Source of the DNA: Ardenticatenia bacterium
GTDB lineage: Bacteria; Chloroflexota; Anaerolineae; Aggregatilineales; Aggregatilineaceae
Length of the DNA: 5,403 nt
Direction: 5' to 3'
Assembly: GCA_026984385.1 (NCBI GenBank)
Contig: JALSSH010000029.1
Span: forward strand, 1 to 5,403
Shown: positions 5,329 to 5,403 of the stretch, piece by piece
Layout: every line of letters begins with the position of its first letter
Position numbering within the stretch: the stretch's first letter is position 1
Notes under the pieces: generated by a model
What the model saw: only the letters and a program-made list of their open reading frames with translations
Database searches by the model: none
Told to the model about the DNA's origin: nothing
Program-made: the position numbers and the translations under genes

Positions 5329-5338
5329 ACCTTAAGGT
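5329..5338. promoter_or_regulatory. Palindrome ACCTTAAGGT at the presumed transcription start
   Basis: A perfect 10-bp palindrome lies directly after the -10 hexamer, covering the expected +1 of the kinase-like gene. A site here could block RNA polymerase if bound by a dimeric repressor. It is short enough to occur by chance, and no second copy was noticed elsewhere in the window. Confidence 0.25.
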
Positions 5339-5339
5339 T

Positions 5340-5368
5340 AAGTTACAGCCTTCCTGTGCGGATGTCAA
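5340..5368 (-). promoter_or_regulatory. Sigma-70 promoter of the kinase-like gene
   Basis: On the minus strand, a perfect -35 TTGACA (5363-5368) is followed after exactly 17 bases by TAACTT (5340-5345), which keeps the key TA...T positions of a -10. Transcription would start near 5331-5333. The kinase-like GTG is then about 66 bases downstream, while the small ORF starts within about 5 bases of the transcript end. Confidence 0.65.
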
Positions 5369-5403
5369 ACGCTGGGTGCTCGCACATCGAAAATAAATTG
5401 CTC
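5369..5403. other. Right edge, no gene seen
   Basis: The 35 bases upstream of the kinase-like promoter end in an AT-rich stretch (AAAATAAATT) that could serve as an UP element on the minus strand. Nothing coding can be supported so close to the edge. Confidence 0.3.

Noticed and set aside
4730..5335. Plus-strand frame of 201 codons
   Set aside because: Antisense to the kinase-like gene, which has a zinc ribbon, kinase motifs and a membrane helix in order.

Overview
The window looks like a chromosomal segment of a GC-rich bacterium. Protein style (a long PriA, an AmmeMemoRadiSam B protein, and a zinc-ribbon kinase-like protein next to WXG100 genes) suggests Chloroflexota, perhaps Anaerolineae-like. 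That placement is from recall, not from a search. Strong AGGAGG-type ribosome binding sites show ordinary bacterial translation.

Left part, minus strand (1-2434): the gene order in the direction of transcription is amrB (Memo family, 1592-2434) then priA (N-terminal 478 residues, 1434 to the window edge). The 157-base gap between them holds the most striking DNA structure here. An 85-base segment (1472-1556) can fold into a perfect cloverleaf: one 13-bp stem closing three back-to-back hairpins (7, 9 and 9 bp), each with a 3-base loop and with no unpaired base at the four-way junction.

Middle (2435-2757): a divergent control region. It holds a probable amrB promoter on the minus strand, and phased T-tracts plus a TTGACT/TACACT promoter on the plus strand. 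The plus-strand promoter leads, through a roughly 120-base leader, into a four-gene operon of small WXG100/ESAT-6-like proteins (2758-4108). Genes 1 and 3 keep the W-x-G turn and lack a C-terminal tyrosine-acidic motif. Genes 2 and 4 have lost the tryptophan (LQG, FFG) but end in a shared Y/D-DQ-F tail. This alternation suggests two complementary partner pairs, as expected of type VII secretion substrates or chaperone-like pairs. No secretion ATPase (EccC/EssC) is in the window.

Right part, minus strand (4196-5403): a convergent gene for a zinc-ribbon, Ser/Thr-kinase-fold protein with one C-terminal membrane helix. Its HRD-type catalytic loop reads H-L-N, so it looks like a pseudokinase, which recalls the pseudokinase-plus-membrane-helix plan of EssB/YukC in type VII systems. 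A perfect 11-bp hairpin (4145-4182) separates it from the WXG100 operon and probably ends transcription from both sides. Its promoter (TTGACA-N17-TAACTT) lies so close to the first ATG that the transcript may start with an almost leaderless 21-codon ORF, whose stop overlaps the kinase GTG start (GTGA). Taken together, the WXG100 operon and the membrane pseudokinase could be parts of an undescribed type VII-like system; that link is inference.
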